The notes under the pieces are model-generated. The model ran no database searches. It had not been told where the DNA came from and saw only the letters and a list, made by a program, of their open reading frames with translations. A stretch of DNA of 46,049 nucleotides from Flavobacterium sp. (GTDB taxonomy: Bacteria; Bacteroidota; Bacteroidia; Chitinophagales; Chitinophagaceae). Position numbers and translations under genes: made by a program. The stretch's first letter is position 1; each line of letters opens with the position of its first letter. Shown in pieces: positions 1 to 8,212 of the stretch. The DNA lies in contig JASGCX010000026.1 in NCBI GenBank assembly GCA_030053925.1, forward strand, positions 1 through 46,049, written 5' to 3'.

Positions 1-57
1 TTCGATAAATATAAAACGTAAAAAATCAAAAAATATTGAGTATGCTTAAAAAAAAGG

Positions 58-312
58 GTGAGTAGTAACAACAAAACAATTCTTTCATTTTCAAAAAAAA
101 TACTGCCTCTGTGGGAAATTGAAAAAGGTGTGTCAACAGAAAGTATTGCAGTCGCAAAAGAAGAAGCCTTAACATTTTTGGCAAAGGAAAGGGAGAAAAT
201 TATGAGAATGAGCCACAAAGAAGCATTGAAAGAACTAATCAAAGTTCACAAAATTGAAAGCAAAATCAAGACAATTAGTGCTATTGCTGACAACGGTTTA
301 TTCACAATATAA
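58..312 (+). CDS. Small hypothetical protein upstream of a DNA methyltransferase
   Basis: An 84-residue protein of unknown function. It is charged and mostly helical by eye, with a lysine/glutamate-rich middle and no membrane segment or zinc motif. The GTG at 58 is the only plausible start, because the frame is closed by stops at 19 and 37. It ends 8 bases before the methyltransferase ATG, so the two are very likely co-transcribed. It could be a controller, a subunit, or the last part of a restriction gene, but no motif supports any of these. The first 21 bases of the window read as the last codons of a possible upstream gene (ending DKYKT), so the rest of an RM system may lie beyond the window edge. 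Confidence 0.55.
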   Translation: MSSNNKTILSFSKKILPLWEIEKGVSTESIAVAKEEALTFLAKEREKIMRMSHKEALKELIKVHKIESKIKTISAIADNGLFTI

Positions 313-320
313 TAATAAAA

Positions 321-1211
321 ATGAGTTTAGACAAATATATTAACCAAATCATTGAAGGCAATTGTGTTGAAGTAATGAAAGATTTTAATGATGAAGTAAT
401 AGACCTTACTGTTACTTCACCACCCTATGACAATTTAAGAAATTATAAAGGCTTTGTTTTTCCATTTGAAGACATTGCAAAAGAACTTTATAGAGTTACA
501 AAACAAGGTGGTGTTGTAGTTTGGGTTGTGAATGATGCAACTATTGAAGGTAATGAAACAGGAACAAGTTTTAAACAAGCATTGTATTTTCAACAAATTG
601 GTTTTAATCTTCACGACACGATGATTTTTCGCAAGACAAACCCAATTCCTCAAATTTATCGAAAAAGATATAATAATGAATTTGAATTTATGTTCGTTTT
701 CAGTAAAGGGACTGTAAAAACTCATAACCCATTAATGGTTGACTGTTTGCACGCCGGTTTAGAACTAAATGGAACGACGTACAAAAATTTTTCAAAAAAC
801 GAACAGACAAGAGAAAAACTTGCAAAGCCAGTAAAGGACAAAAAAATTAAAGGAAACATTTGGGAATATGTTGTAGGCAAAAAACAAGAAGACCAAGAAG
901 CGAAAGGACACCCAGCACCTTTTCCTTGTGAACTTGTTAGAGACCACATAAAATCTTGGACAAATAAAGGCGATATAGTTTTTGACCCAATGTCTGGAAG
1001 TGGAACAGTTGCAAGAGTAGCAACAGAAATGGGTAGGAAATATATTGGAACAGACATTAGCCGAGAGTATTGCGAAATTGCAAGAAGAAGAATAAAATTA
1101 ATTGCAGACGCACCAACACTTTTTGTAGTTGAAGAACCAAGTGAAGACTATTTTGTAATGACCGAAGAAGCACTGCCACTAACAGGGAGTTTGGCAAAAA
1201 TGGGGCTTTAA
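321..1211 (+). CDS. Beta-class DNA (adenine-N6 or cytosine-N4) methyltransferase
   Basis: A 296-residue SAM-dependent DNA methyltransferase. Catalytic motif IV, TSPPY, is at about residues 32-36. The SAM-binding motif I, FDPMSGSGTVA, comes much later, near residue 220. That order (IV before I) defines the beta class and fits N4-cytosine or N6-adenine modification. HPAPFP just before motif I and GRKYIGTDI after it are typical of the family. The length is usual for a stand-alone type II enzyme. It follows the small 84-residue gene with an 8-base gap. No restriction endonuclease is visible downstream, where the DNA is decayed, so it is either an orphan or its partner lies upstream of the window. 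The recognition sequence cannot be read from the protein. Confidence 0.9.
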   Translation: MSLDKYINQIIEGNCVEVMKDFNDEVIDLTVTSPPYDNLRNYKGFVFPFEDIAKELYRVTKQGGVVVWVVNDATIEGNETGTSFKQALYFQQIGFNLHDTMIFRKTNPIPQIYRKRYNNEFEFMFVFSKGTVKTHNPLMVDCLHAGLELNGTTYKNFSKNEQTREKLAKPVKDKKIKGNIWEYVVGKKQEDQEAKGHPAPFPCELVRDHIKSWTNKGDIVFDPMSGSGTVARVATEMGRKYIGTDISREYCEIARRRIKLIADAPTLFVVEEPSEDYFVMTEEALPLTGSLAKMGL

Positions 1212-1404
1212 TACTAGGCTGAACATTTGTACTTTCTATTAGCTGTTGTACTAAATTTGGATTTTAGTGCTTTCTAAACCCATCCTCCTTTGCTAACCCC
1301 CCTGCCGGTGGCTGTAATTCCCACTACTCGCAAAAACCGAGTTGCAAAAGCGAGGCTAACTTGGAACAAAATCGCTGAAAATCAATAAAATTTTAAGAAA
1401 TAAA

Positions 1405-1528
1405 AATCATTGATTTCAATGTCAAATTTTGAAGTTTGTAGCAATTTCAGCAGCATTTCTATGGCTTTACTTTTATTGCTGACGTAAGCGAAATTTCAAA
1501 TTTTATGACATAACATTGATAATTTCAT
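1405..1528. repeat. Imperfect long inverted repeat
   Basis: The left arm (about 1405-1430, containing CAATGTCAAATTTT) is partly complementary to the right arm (about 1493-1528, containing AAATTTTATGACATAACATTG). The arms carry small bulges and are separated by about 65 bases. This could be a folded transcript, a short non-autonomous element or part of a recombination site. No coding potential is seen inside. Confidence 0.4.
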
Positions 1529-1595
1529 TATTTTTGACACAAAAAAAAATAATGAAGAATTATATTTTAATGTGTGACATTATAGGAAGTAGTAA

Positions 1596-1844
1596 GCTAA
1601 ATCAATAGTAAAAGGGTTAGTTGAGAGAGTTTTTTTAACATATTCTTTATTAAGTAATTTTCCTCACGCTCTAAGTTTATTTGGAGCTTTAAAATTAGGA
1701 ACAAGGCTAAAATATTACGACAATCCCGATACTGAGGATGGTAAAAAAAGAGAAGAAGTTTATAATAATTATTATTTAATTGGAAATTTAATATCTGTAA
1801 CTCTAAGCATAGTATATTTTAATATAATAAAAAACATCACATAA
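1596..1844 (+). pseudogene. Orphan protein-like frame without start codon (small membrane protein fragment?)
   Basis: An uninterrupted frame of 82 codons runs from after a TAA at 1593 to the TAA at 1842. It has a natural-looking composition: a middle part rich in charged and tyrosine residues (KYYDNPDTEDGKKREE) and a hydrophobic C-terminal helix (LIGNLISVTLSIVYF). It has no ATG, GTG or TTG start. A separate ATG frame at 1570 reads 12 codons and stops at 1606, so a frameshift between the two would give one protein. No family was recognised. It lies directly in front of an attC-like palindrome, as the gene of an integron cassette would. Confidence 0.4.
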
Positions 1845-1994
1845 CATGGGTTTGCCGCAAGTGGCGGGTTCACGGAACTCGTATTTCAACTTTAGGGCTT
1901 TGTTGAGCTTTGGTTTTAGCTGAACAAAATTCAACCGAACAGCAGCAATTGAATTTTAATTTTTACAACATCATTTTACGGCAAACGGTTAAGC
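1842..1994. repeat. Palindromic block resembling an integron attC site (uncertain)
   Basis: TAAC at 1842-1845 and GTTA at 1988-1991 form a short outer pair. GTTTGCCG at 1850-1857 and CGGCAAAC at 1979-1986 form a perfect 8-bp inner pair. The right end, GTTAAGC (1988-1994), fits the GTTRRRY core of attC sites. The left core does not fit the RYYYAAC consensus well, and the spacers on the two sides are unequal (4 versus 1 base). The site begins inside the stop codon of the preceding frame. Other Bacteroidota dispersed palindromes could look the same. Confidence 0.35.
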
Positions 1995-2283
1995 GTGCCA
2001 CAACTTAAAACACCAACAACGCAAAGCCCTGCTAGTTATTGCACCATCCTATAAAATCTCTCCAAAAAAAGCTAGTTTAAAGCCACAGTAAAATATAGCG
2101 AGTGTATAGCTAGTGCGGTTGCAAAAGCAAAGGCTTGCCATCTGCATTTACTGTACCTATTAAACTCGCTGCCTTAAAACCTGTAAAACAATTGATACAA
2201 TTAGGGCTATTAAAAGCGATGCCAAGTTTTAATAGTATCAATAGCAATGTGCTGCATGGTTATATATTGGGGGCAATAGAATA

Positions 2284-4950
2284 TTATTCCTCACCTTCTT
2301 CTTTAAATTCTTCAACTAGTTTTTTAGACTGTGGTTTACGGCGTTCCATTTGATGTATTAAATCGGCTACGCAGGCCGTCCATCCTGTTTGGTGCGATGC
2401 CCCTAAACCTGTACCAGAATCGCCATGAAAATACTCATAAAACTGCAACAAATTTTTATTGCTTGGTTGTTGGTAAAACCAATTATAAACGCCGTTAAAT
2501 GCCCTGTTGCCTTTATTATTGAGTGTAAACAAGCTAATGATTCTATCGGTTAAAAAGTCTGCAACATCTGTTAGGTTCATCATATTGCCAGAACCCGTAG
2601 GACATTCTACTTTAAGCGTATCGCCATAAAATAAACCGTACCTTCTAACCGATCTAATAAGTAAATAGTTCAAAGGCATCCACACAGGACCGCGCCAGTT
2701 AGAGTTGCCGCCAAACATGTTAGAGGTGCTATCACCTGGATCGTATTGAATGGTGTACTCCTTGTTATCTAAAGTAATTGAGTAAGGGTACTCGTCGTGG
2801 TATTTTGATAATGCTCTAATACCACCTTCAGACAAAAACTCTGCTTCATTAAGCATACGTTTTAGCAAGGCTATTAAACGCTCTCTAGGCACTAACGATA
2901 TTAAAATCATATCGCTATCACTTCTTTCTTCATTTGGCCAAAAACGGTTGTTTTTCTTACGGTACGTTTCAAACCAAGTAATTCGTTTTTTAAAATCAGG
3001 TAACTTAGTGATGGTACTTTTTTCTATCACAGATACCGCTAGCAATGGTATTAAGCCTACAATAGATTGCACTTTTAATGGCATTGCTTCACCACCTTTT
3101 ACGCTTACACAATCGTAAAAGAATTGGTCTTTTTCATTCCACAAAACATTGTCGTTCATGGCTTCTGCAATTAGTACAAAATGCTCGAAGAACTTGGTAG
3201 CCATATCTTCAAACGAGATGTCGTGTGTAGCAATTTCAAGTGCAATATCCATCATGTTTAAGGCGTACTTACCCATCCAGCTTGTACCATCTGCTTGTTC
3301 TAAATGCATGTTAGCAGCCACACCGTGGCTTCTATCAAATACACCAATATTATCTAAACCTAAAAAGCCACCTTCAAATAAATTATTACCACTTTCATCT
3401 TTTCTATTAATCCACCAAGTGAAATTGATGATGAGTTTTTGAAAAATACGCTTTAAAAAAGTTAGGTCGCCTTTACCTGTATTTTGCTTATCTATACGAT
3501 ATACTTGCAAGGCCGCCCAAGCATGTACAGGAGGGTTTACATCGCCAAAATTCCACTCGTAAGCAGGCAACTGACCATCTGGTTTCATGTACCACTCACG
3601 CATAATTAATTGCAACTGATGTTTAGCAAAAGTGGGATCTATCATGGCCATAGGTATGCAATGAAAAGCCAAATCCCAAGCAGCATACCAAGGATATTCC
3701 CATTTGTCGGGCATTAAAATAATATCCTGATTTTTAAGATGCTTCCAATCGCTATTACGACCTTTTTTCTTCCCATCATTAACCGGCGTTAAACCATCGG
3801 TTGAGGTAAGCCATGTTTCTACATCGTAATGATAATACTGCTTACTCCACAATAAACCAGCAAAGGCCTGACGCTGAATAGCTAGCAATTCTGGGGTTGC
3901 GGTTTGGCAAAGTACTGTCTTATAAAAATCATCGGCTTGCGCTTTACGGCTTAAAAATACTTGTTCAATACCTGTACCAAATGGTGTATCATGGGCCTTG
4001 TTACTAAGTCTACAATAAATGGTTTTAGTACTATGCGCTGCTACATGTAATTTATATACTGGCGAAAATTTTGTACCCATTTTTCTATTGCGTAAAGCCT
4101 CAATGTTTTCGCCATCAATAATAGCAGCGTGAAAAGCATCTTTTACAAAAGGCGAGGTATTGGGTATGCCCATTATCCTTTGCTTATTTGTTTCGTTATC
4201 TGTATAAAAGTTATCGTCTGGTTTTTGAAAATAGAAGTAGTATTTGCCTAGCCGCTCTTGTTCTGCTTTTACAGTTGTGTTGTTAATTTCGGTTATTAAC
4301 GGCTTCTTTTCATCTGCATTATTTTTCCATCGGTTATAAAACCAAAGCGTTGGTAACACTGTAATTGGGGCGGTTTTATGAAAGCGATTGGTAACGTCTA
4401 TTTTAATAAAAATATCTTGAGGGCTTTGTTTAGCGTAAGTAATTTTTACATCAAAATATTCGTTGTGGTCAAATATGCCCGTGTCTAGTATCTCGTATTC
4501 TGGCTCGGTTTTGCTACGGCTTTTATTACGTGCTACTAACTCGTTGTAAGGAAAATTTTGCTGTGGATATTTGTACAGATATTCCATGTAATAATGCGTG
4601 GGTACATTATCTAAATAATAGTACAACTCCTTCACATCTTCACCGTGGTTGCCCTCGTTATTACCTAGGCCAAACAAGCGTTCTTTTAGTATAGCATCTT
4701 TGCCATTCCAAAGTGCTACAGCAAAGCATAAGTTTTGAAAATAGTCGGTAATACCAGCCAATCCATCTTCACCCCATCGATACACCCTACTATGTGCATG
4801 GTCGTGAGGAAAATAATTCCAAGCATCACCATATTCGCCATAATCTTCTCGTACAGTACCCCATTGGCGTTCGCTGAGGTAAGGGCCCCACTGTTCTAAA
4901 GGTATTTTTTTTCTATCGTTAACAGATAGTCTTTGATGTTCTGCTGTCAT
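2284..4950 (-). CDS. Glycoside hydrolase family 63-like glucosidase
   Basis: An 888-residue cytoplasmic protein without a signal peptide. The N-terminal half carries blocks I associate with bacterial GH63 proteins: WGPYLSERQWGTVREDY near residue 21, a RWGEDGLAGI block near 58 and GNNEGNHGEDVKE near 96. The C-terminal half is an (alpha/alpha)6-type catalytic domain. WDLAFH near residue 426 holds the likely general-acid Asp, and GASHQTGWTA near the C-terminus is a conserved block. GH63 enzymes invert alpha-glucosidic bonds in substrates such as trehalose-like, glucosylglycerate or mannosylglycerate compounds; the substrate here is unknown. It is transcribed alone, convergent with the decayed region. 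The ATG at 4950 agrees with the conserved N-terminus. Confidence 0.85.
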   Translation of the reverse strand: MTAEHQRLSVNDRKKIPLEQWGPYLSERQWGTVREDYGEYGDAWNYFPHDHAHSRVYRWGEDGLAGITDYFQNLCFAVALWNGKDAILKERLFGLGNNEGNHGEDVKELYYYLDNVPTHYYMEYLYKYPQQNFPYNELVARNKSRSKTEPEYEILDTGIFDHNEYFDVKITYAKQSPQDIFIKIDVTNRFHKTAPITVLPTLWFYNRWKNNADEKKPLITEINNTTVKAEQERLGKYYFYFQKPDDNFYTDNETNKQRIMGIPNTSPFVKDAFHAAIIDGENIEALRNRKMGTKFSPVYKLHVAAHSTKTIYCRLSNKAHDTPFGTGIEQVFLSRKAQADDFYKTVLCQTATPELLAIQRQAFAGLLWSKQYYHYDVETWLTSTDGLTPVNDGKKKGRNSDWKHLKNQDIILMPDKWEYPWYAAWDLAFHCIPMAMIDPTFAKHQLQLIMREWYMKPDGQLPAYEWNFGDVNPPVHAWAALQVYRIDKQNTGKGDLTFLKRIFQKLIINFTWWINRKDESGNNLFEGGFLGLDNIGVFDRSHGVAANMHLEQADGTSWMGKYALNMMDIALEIATHDISFEDMATKFFEHFVLIAEAMNDNVLWNEKDQFFYDCVSVKGGEAMPLKVQSIVGLIPLLAVSVIEKSTITKLPDFKKRITWFETYRKKNNRFWPNEERSDSDMILISLVPRERLIALLKRMLNEAEFLSEGGIRALSKYHDEYPYSITLDNKEYTIQYDPGDSTSNMFGGNSNWRGPVWMPLNYLLIRSVRRYGLFYGDTLKVECPTGSGNMMNLTDVADFLTDRIISLFTLNNKGNRAFNGVYNWFYQQPSNKNLLQFYEYFHGDSGTGLGASHQTGWTACVADLIHQMERRKPQSKKLVEEFKEEGEE

Positions 4951-5142
4951 AATATCAATTTACAATTGGCCGTTAGTTTAGCCTTAATAGTATATTACTA
5001 TCTCATTTTCAAACGGTTGCAATTGTTGGGGTTTGCGCAATTAGTGCGCTAAAAATACAGGAATTGTAGTTTGCACAAATAACAGTGTTGTAAATACACA
5101 ATGCGTGGTAGTTGCTTATCTTTATTTTACAAACTAAAAATT

Positions 5143-5793
5143 ATGTTTCCTAAAGTTAAAATTTGCTGCATTAGTTCTAAACAAGAAGCAAGTATGGCCA
5201 TTAGCTATGGCGCAGCAGCACTAGGTTTGGTGGCAAAAATGCCAAGTGGCCCAGGCGTAATTGACGATGTATTAATTGCTAGTATTGCCGCAAATGTACC
5301 ACCACCTATTGGTACGTTTATGCTTACAAGCGAAACAAATGCCGATGAAATAATTGCACACCATTATCGTACCAATACCAATACTATTCAAATAGTAGAT
5401 GCCTTGCAAAGTGGCACTTACAAAGCCATTAAAACTGCATTGCCTACTATAAAAATTGTACAGGTTATTCACGTAATAAACGAGGCATCTATTGATGAAG
5501 CACTGCAAATAGCTGAAGATGTAGACGCTTTATTACTTGACAGTGGCAACCCTAATCTTGCAATAAAAGAACTAGGCGGTACTGGCAAAACGCACAATTG
5601 GCAACTAAGCAAACAAATAGTAGCACAATGTAAGAAGCCTGTGTTTTTAGCTGGCGGTTTAAAAGTAGATAATGTAAAACAAGCAATAGATACTGTACAG
5701 CCGTATGGTATAGATTTATGCAGTGGTGTAAGAACCAATCAACAATTAGACCCACATAAACTAGAGGTATTTTTTAAAGCAGTGTACCATTAA
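5143..5793 (+). CDS. Phosphoribosylanthranilate isomerase-like protein (TrpF family)
   Basis: A 216-residue TIM-barrel protein like TrpF, which isomerises N-(5'-phosphoribosyl)anthranilate in tryptophan synthesis. Visible family marks are KICCIS at the N-terminus (family KICG), a beta strand ending LLLDS with the expected Asp, GGTGKTHNW, the phosphate-binding FLAGGL and GIDLCSGVR. The second residue of the KICG glycine position is Cys here, so activity on the standard substrate is not certain. No other trp genes are near, which also leaves room for a different role. I prefer the ATG at 5143 over an in-frame ATG at 5101 because the protein then starts at the conserved strand and a -7-like TATCTTTA at 5117-5124 lies between the two. 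Confidence 0.75.
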   Translation: MFPKVKICCISSKQEASMAISYGAAALGLVAKMPSGPGVIDDVLIASIAANVPPPIGTFMLTSETNADEIIAHHYRTNTNTIQIVDALQSGTYKAIKTALPTIKIVQVIHVINEASIDEALQIAEDVDALLLDSGNPNLAIKELGGTGKTHNWQLSKQIVAQCKKPVFLAGGLKVDNVKQAIDTVQPYGIDLCSGVRTNQQLDPHKLEVFFKAVYH

Positions 5794-5810
5794 TGCACAG
5801 ATGCTTGCTT

Positions 5811-5818
5811 TACATTTG
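5811..5818 (+). promoter_or_regulatory. Bacteroidota -7 box for the downstream epimerase gene
   Basis: TACATTTG matches TAnnTTTG exactly and sits 26 bases before the ATG at 5844. No clear -33 TTTG is seen at the usual distance. Confidence 0.45.
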
Positions 5819-5843
5819 CCTTTAACTTCACAAAAAATAATTG

Positions 5844-6815
5844 ATGATAGTAGTTACTGGTGCCAATGGTTTGGTTGGCTCTCACCTTATTACAACATTA
5901 TTGGCCCAAGGCAAGCAGGTAAAGGCTTTGTATCATACAAGCCATGTCGCTATGCATCATCAAAATTTAACCTGGCAGCAAGCTGATATTTTAGATATTA
6001 TTGGCTTAGAAGAAATATTAATTGGCATTACACAAGTGTACCATTGTGCAGCCATCGTTTCATTTAACCCAAAAGATAAACAACTATTACATAAAACCAA
6101 CGTTGAAGGCACTGCTAATGTGGTGAATGCTTGTTTAAGTGCGGGTGTACAAAAACTGCTTTATGTAAGTTCGGTTGCAGCTTTAGGCCGAGCCGGTATT
6201 AGCGAACCAATTAGCGAAAACAATAAATGGATTGACGGCAATAACAATAGCAACTATGCAAAGTCTAAAAACTTAGGTGAAATGGAAGTTTGGCGAGGCA
6301 TTGGCGAAGGATTAGATGCGGTAATTATAAACCCCAGTATTATACTTGGTTGCAGCGATTGGACCAAAGGTTCTGCGGCCATTTTTAAAAATGCCTACAA
6401 CGAATTTCCATGGTACACCAATGGCACCAATGGCTTTGTAGCTGTACAAGACGTTGTAACTATTATGACCAAACTAATGGATAGTGCTATTAGTGCACAA
6501 CGCTTTGTAGTAAGTGGTTATAATCTTAGCTATCAAGTGTTATTTGCAAGCATTGCAAATGCCTTTCACAAAAAGCCACCACATAAATTGGTAACACCGT
6601 TTTTGGCAGAAATTGTTTGGCGAATTGAAGCCATAAAAGCTAAGTTTACAGGTAGTAAACCATTACTAACAAAAGAAACTGCAAGAACCGCACAGCAAAC
6701 CATTACATACAATAACAGCAAGCTATTAAAGGCTTTGCCCGATTTTAAATACACTGCTTTTAACAGTGCTATTGAGATAATTTGTAAGGAGTTAGTAGAA
6801 ATGTATAAATTGTAA
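5844..6815 (+). CDS. NAD-dependent epimerase/dehydratase-type SDR protein
   Basis: A 323-residue extended short-chain dehydrogenase/reductase. The Rossmann glycine motif TGANGLVGSH is at residues 5-14, and the catalytic pair appears as YAKSKNLGE (YxxxK) near residue 136. VSSVAALG upstream of it holds the catalytic Ser region. Such proteins act on nucleotide sugars, dihydroflavonol-like ketones or steroids; the substrate is not readable. A TTG directly precedes the ATG; I chose the ATG. It lies 50 bases after the TrpF-like gene with its own -7 box, and a small exported protein follows 6 bases later. Confidence 0.85.
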   Translation: MIVVTGANGLVGSHLITTLLAQGKQVKALYHTSHVAMHHQNLTWQQADILDIIGLEEILIGITQVYHCAAIVSFNPKDKQLLHKTNVEGTANVVNACLSAGVQKLLYVSSVAALGRAGISEPISENNKWIDGNNNSNYAKSKNLGEMEVWRGIGEGLDAVIINPSIILGCSDWTKGSAAIFKNAYNEFPWYTNGTNGFVAVQDVVTIMTKLMDSAISAQRFVVSGYNLSYQVLFASIANAFHKKPPHKLVTPFLAEIVWRIEAIKAKFTGSKPLLTKETARTAQQTITYNNSKLLKALPDFKYTAFNSAIEIICKELVEMYKL

Positions 6816-6821
6816 AAAAAA

Positions 6822-7169
6822 TTGAGCTTGAATAAAATTCTTGCCATACTATTAGCTATTGCACTTTATGCGCCCTGTATTACAAATATTGCTTTGTATA
6901 TAGAGTGTATTGCATTGGCAAAAACCTATGCCGATAAAGAAGCTTGCGGCTGTTATATAACCACAACAGAAGGCAATAAAGATGCCCATGCAACAGTGCC
7001 AGATAAGTTAAAAGCAAATAGTTTTATAACCGATTGGCAATTGCTTAATGATGCCCAATTTTCGTGTAATAATAATGGTTGTATAATACAATCTAAGTGG
7101 CTGTTTACTTACAATGTAAACTACTTAAAAGGGTATAACACTAGCGTTTTTCGCCCACCATCTATATAA
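6822..7169 (+). CDS. Small exported or membrane-anchored hypothetical protein
   Basis: A 115-residue protein of unknown function. An N-terminal hydrophobic segment (ILAILLAIALYAPCI) makes it a likely exported or inner-membrane-anchored protein. The rest has several cysteines (ACGCYI, FSCNNNGC), which fits a periplasmic disulfide-bonded domain. There is no ATG at the front; TTG at 6822 or 6828 is the probable start, only 6 bases after the epimerase stop, so the two are likely translated from one mRNA. No family was recognised. Confidence 0.5.
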   Translation: MSLNKILAILLAIALYAPCITNIALYIECIALAKTYADKEACGCYITTTEGNKDAHATVPDKLKANSFITDWQLLNDAQFSCNNNGCIIQSKWLFTYNVNYLKGYNTSVFRPPSI

Positions 7170-7262
7170 GCGTTTTCATACAAATTGTTTACTTTAAAGT
7201 AAGTGCTATTAACTAATTGGTGCTTGCTTTATCATGCTATTTATTACCCAAAAACATTTACA

Positions 7263-8165
7263 ATGAATCGTACAATATTAATGGCAATGCTACTAGTTAT
7301 ACTAGCTAGCTGCTACCGTGCTGCCCTTCCATCAACAACCGCTTATAGCAATACCGAAGTAAAAAACGCAAATAGCCAAACCATGCTATTAGGACATTGC
7401 GCTATTAGCATGTTGCAAAGCAATAATTATAAAGATTGGTATAACCAATCGTATAACGGCTATGTAATTGATACCAATTATTTAGATCAACTAAAGCCGC
7501 TTTTAAAGTTTAAAACTGTTGAAATATTTTTAGGAACATGGTGTGGTGATAGTAAGCGAGAGGTGCCAAGAATGCTTAAAATATTAGCTTCTGCCAATGT
7601 AGATACAAGTGCTATTAAATTGATTTTTGTAAATAATACAACTGAAAGTTACAAGCAAAGCCCACAGCACGAAGAAGCGAATAAAAACATTCACCATGTG
7701 CCAACTTTTATTTTCTACGATGGCAAAAAAGAAATAGGTCGCATTGTAGAATATCATGTGGTTACTTTAGAGAAAGATATGGCAGCTATTTTACAGAAAG
7801 CTGCTTATGCACCCAATTATAAAGCCATTACTTATTGGCAAAAAGTTGTAAAACAAAAAGGCAAAAACATGACGGATGTAGCATTACAACAAGTTGCCGA
7901 TTCGGTTAAAACATTGTGCAAACATTCGGGCGAATTGAATACTTATGGTTACATGCTACTTGCACAAAAGAACGTAAACGAAGCTATTAAAGTTTTTAAG
8001 CTAAATACGCTGTTATATCCTGAAAATGCCAATGTTTACGATAGTTTGGCTGAGGCTTACTACACTATTGGTAACAAAGCAGAAGCTAAAAAGTATTACG
8101 AAAAGGTATTGGCAATAAGCCCATTTAACATTGAAGCAAAAAAGATGTTAGAAACGCTGAAATAA
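7263..8165 (+). CDS. Thioredoxin-like lipoprotein with C-terminal TPR
   Basis: A 300-residue predicted lipoprotein: an N-terminal hydrophobic stretch ends in the lipobox LASC. A thioredoxin fold follows, with EIFLGTWCGDSKRE in the place of the CxxC active site. Only the first cysteine is present, so it cannot act as a normal dithiol oxidoreductase; a peroxidase, isomerase or binding role is more likely. The C-terminal 80 residues contain tetratricopeptide-type helices (NVYDSLAEAYYTIGNKAEAKKYYEKV region). I chose the ATG at 7263 because it gives a clean lipoprotein signal; an upstream TTG-started extension would destroy it. Confidence 0.75.
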   Translation: MNRTILMAMLLVILASCYRAALPSTTAYSNTEVKNANSQTMLLGHCAISMLQSNNYKDWYNQSYNGYVIDTNYLDQLKPLLKFKTVEIFLGTWCGDSKREVPRMLKILASANVDTSAIKLIFVNNTTESYKQSPQHEEANKNIHHVPTFIFYDGKKEIGRIVEYHVVTLEKDMAAILQKAAYAPNYKAITYWQKVVKQKGKNMTDVALQQVADSVKTLCKHSGELNTYGYMLLAQKNVNEAIKVFKLNTLLYPENANVYDSLAEAYYTIGNKAEAKKYYEKVLAISPFNIEAKKMLETLK

Positions 8166-8169
8166 TATA

Positions 8170-8212
8170 AAACTGTAGGGTGCATATTTTACAATTATGC
8201 ACCCTACAGTTT
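8170..8212. terminator. Bidirectional hairpin terminator
   Basis: A perfect 17-bp stem (8170-8186 with 8196-8212) around a 9-base loop lies between two convergent genes. Each side is followed by a T-rich stretch in its own direction. The right arm overlaps the stop codon of the LpxD-like gene. Confidence 0.85.

Larger units (their letters stand above)
1212..2283. other. About 1.1 kb without an intact gene: inverted repeats and decayed frames
   Basis: No complete gene with a start codon is seen here. The stretch contains an imperfect inverted repeat (about 1405-1528), an orphan protein-like frame without a start (1596-1844) and an attC-like palindromic block right behind that frame (1842-1994). 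A further open frame on the plus strand from 2114 runs into the 3' end of the GH63 gene; it reads protein-like (KLAALKPVKQLIQLG) but has no good start and overlaps a real gene, so it may be a relic. The mix suggests a decayed insertion or cassette region downstream of the methyltransferase. Confidence 0.5.

Noticed and set aside
435-1057. Two minus-strand frames (435-725, 722-1057) inside the methyltransferase
   Set aside because: They are shadows of a gene with clear catalytic motifs.
2135-2353. Plus-strand frame that overlaps the GH63 3' end
   Set aside because: It has only a TTG start and half of it is antisense to a recognised gene. It is mentioned as a possible relic only.
3149-3442. 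Plus-strand frame inside the GH63 gene
   Set aside because: Antisense shadow with no recognisable motif.
5801-5986. Frame overlapping the start of the epimerase gene
   Set aside because: Different frame from the TGANGLVG protein and no family signal.
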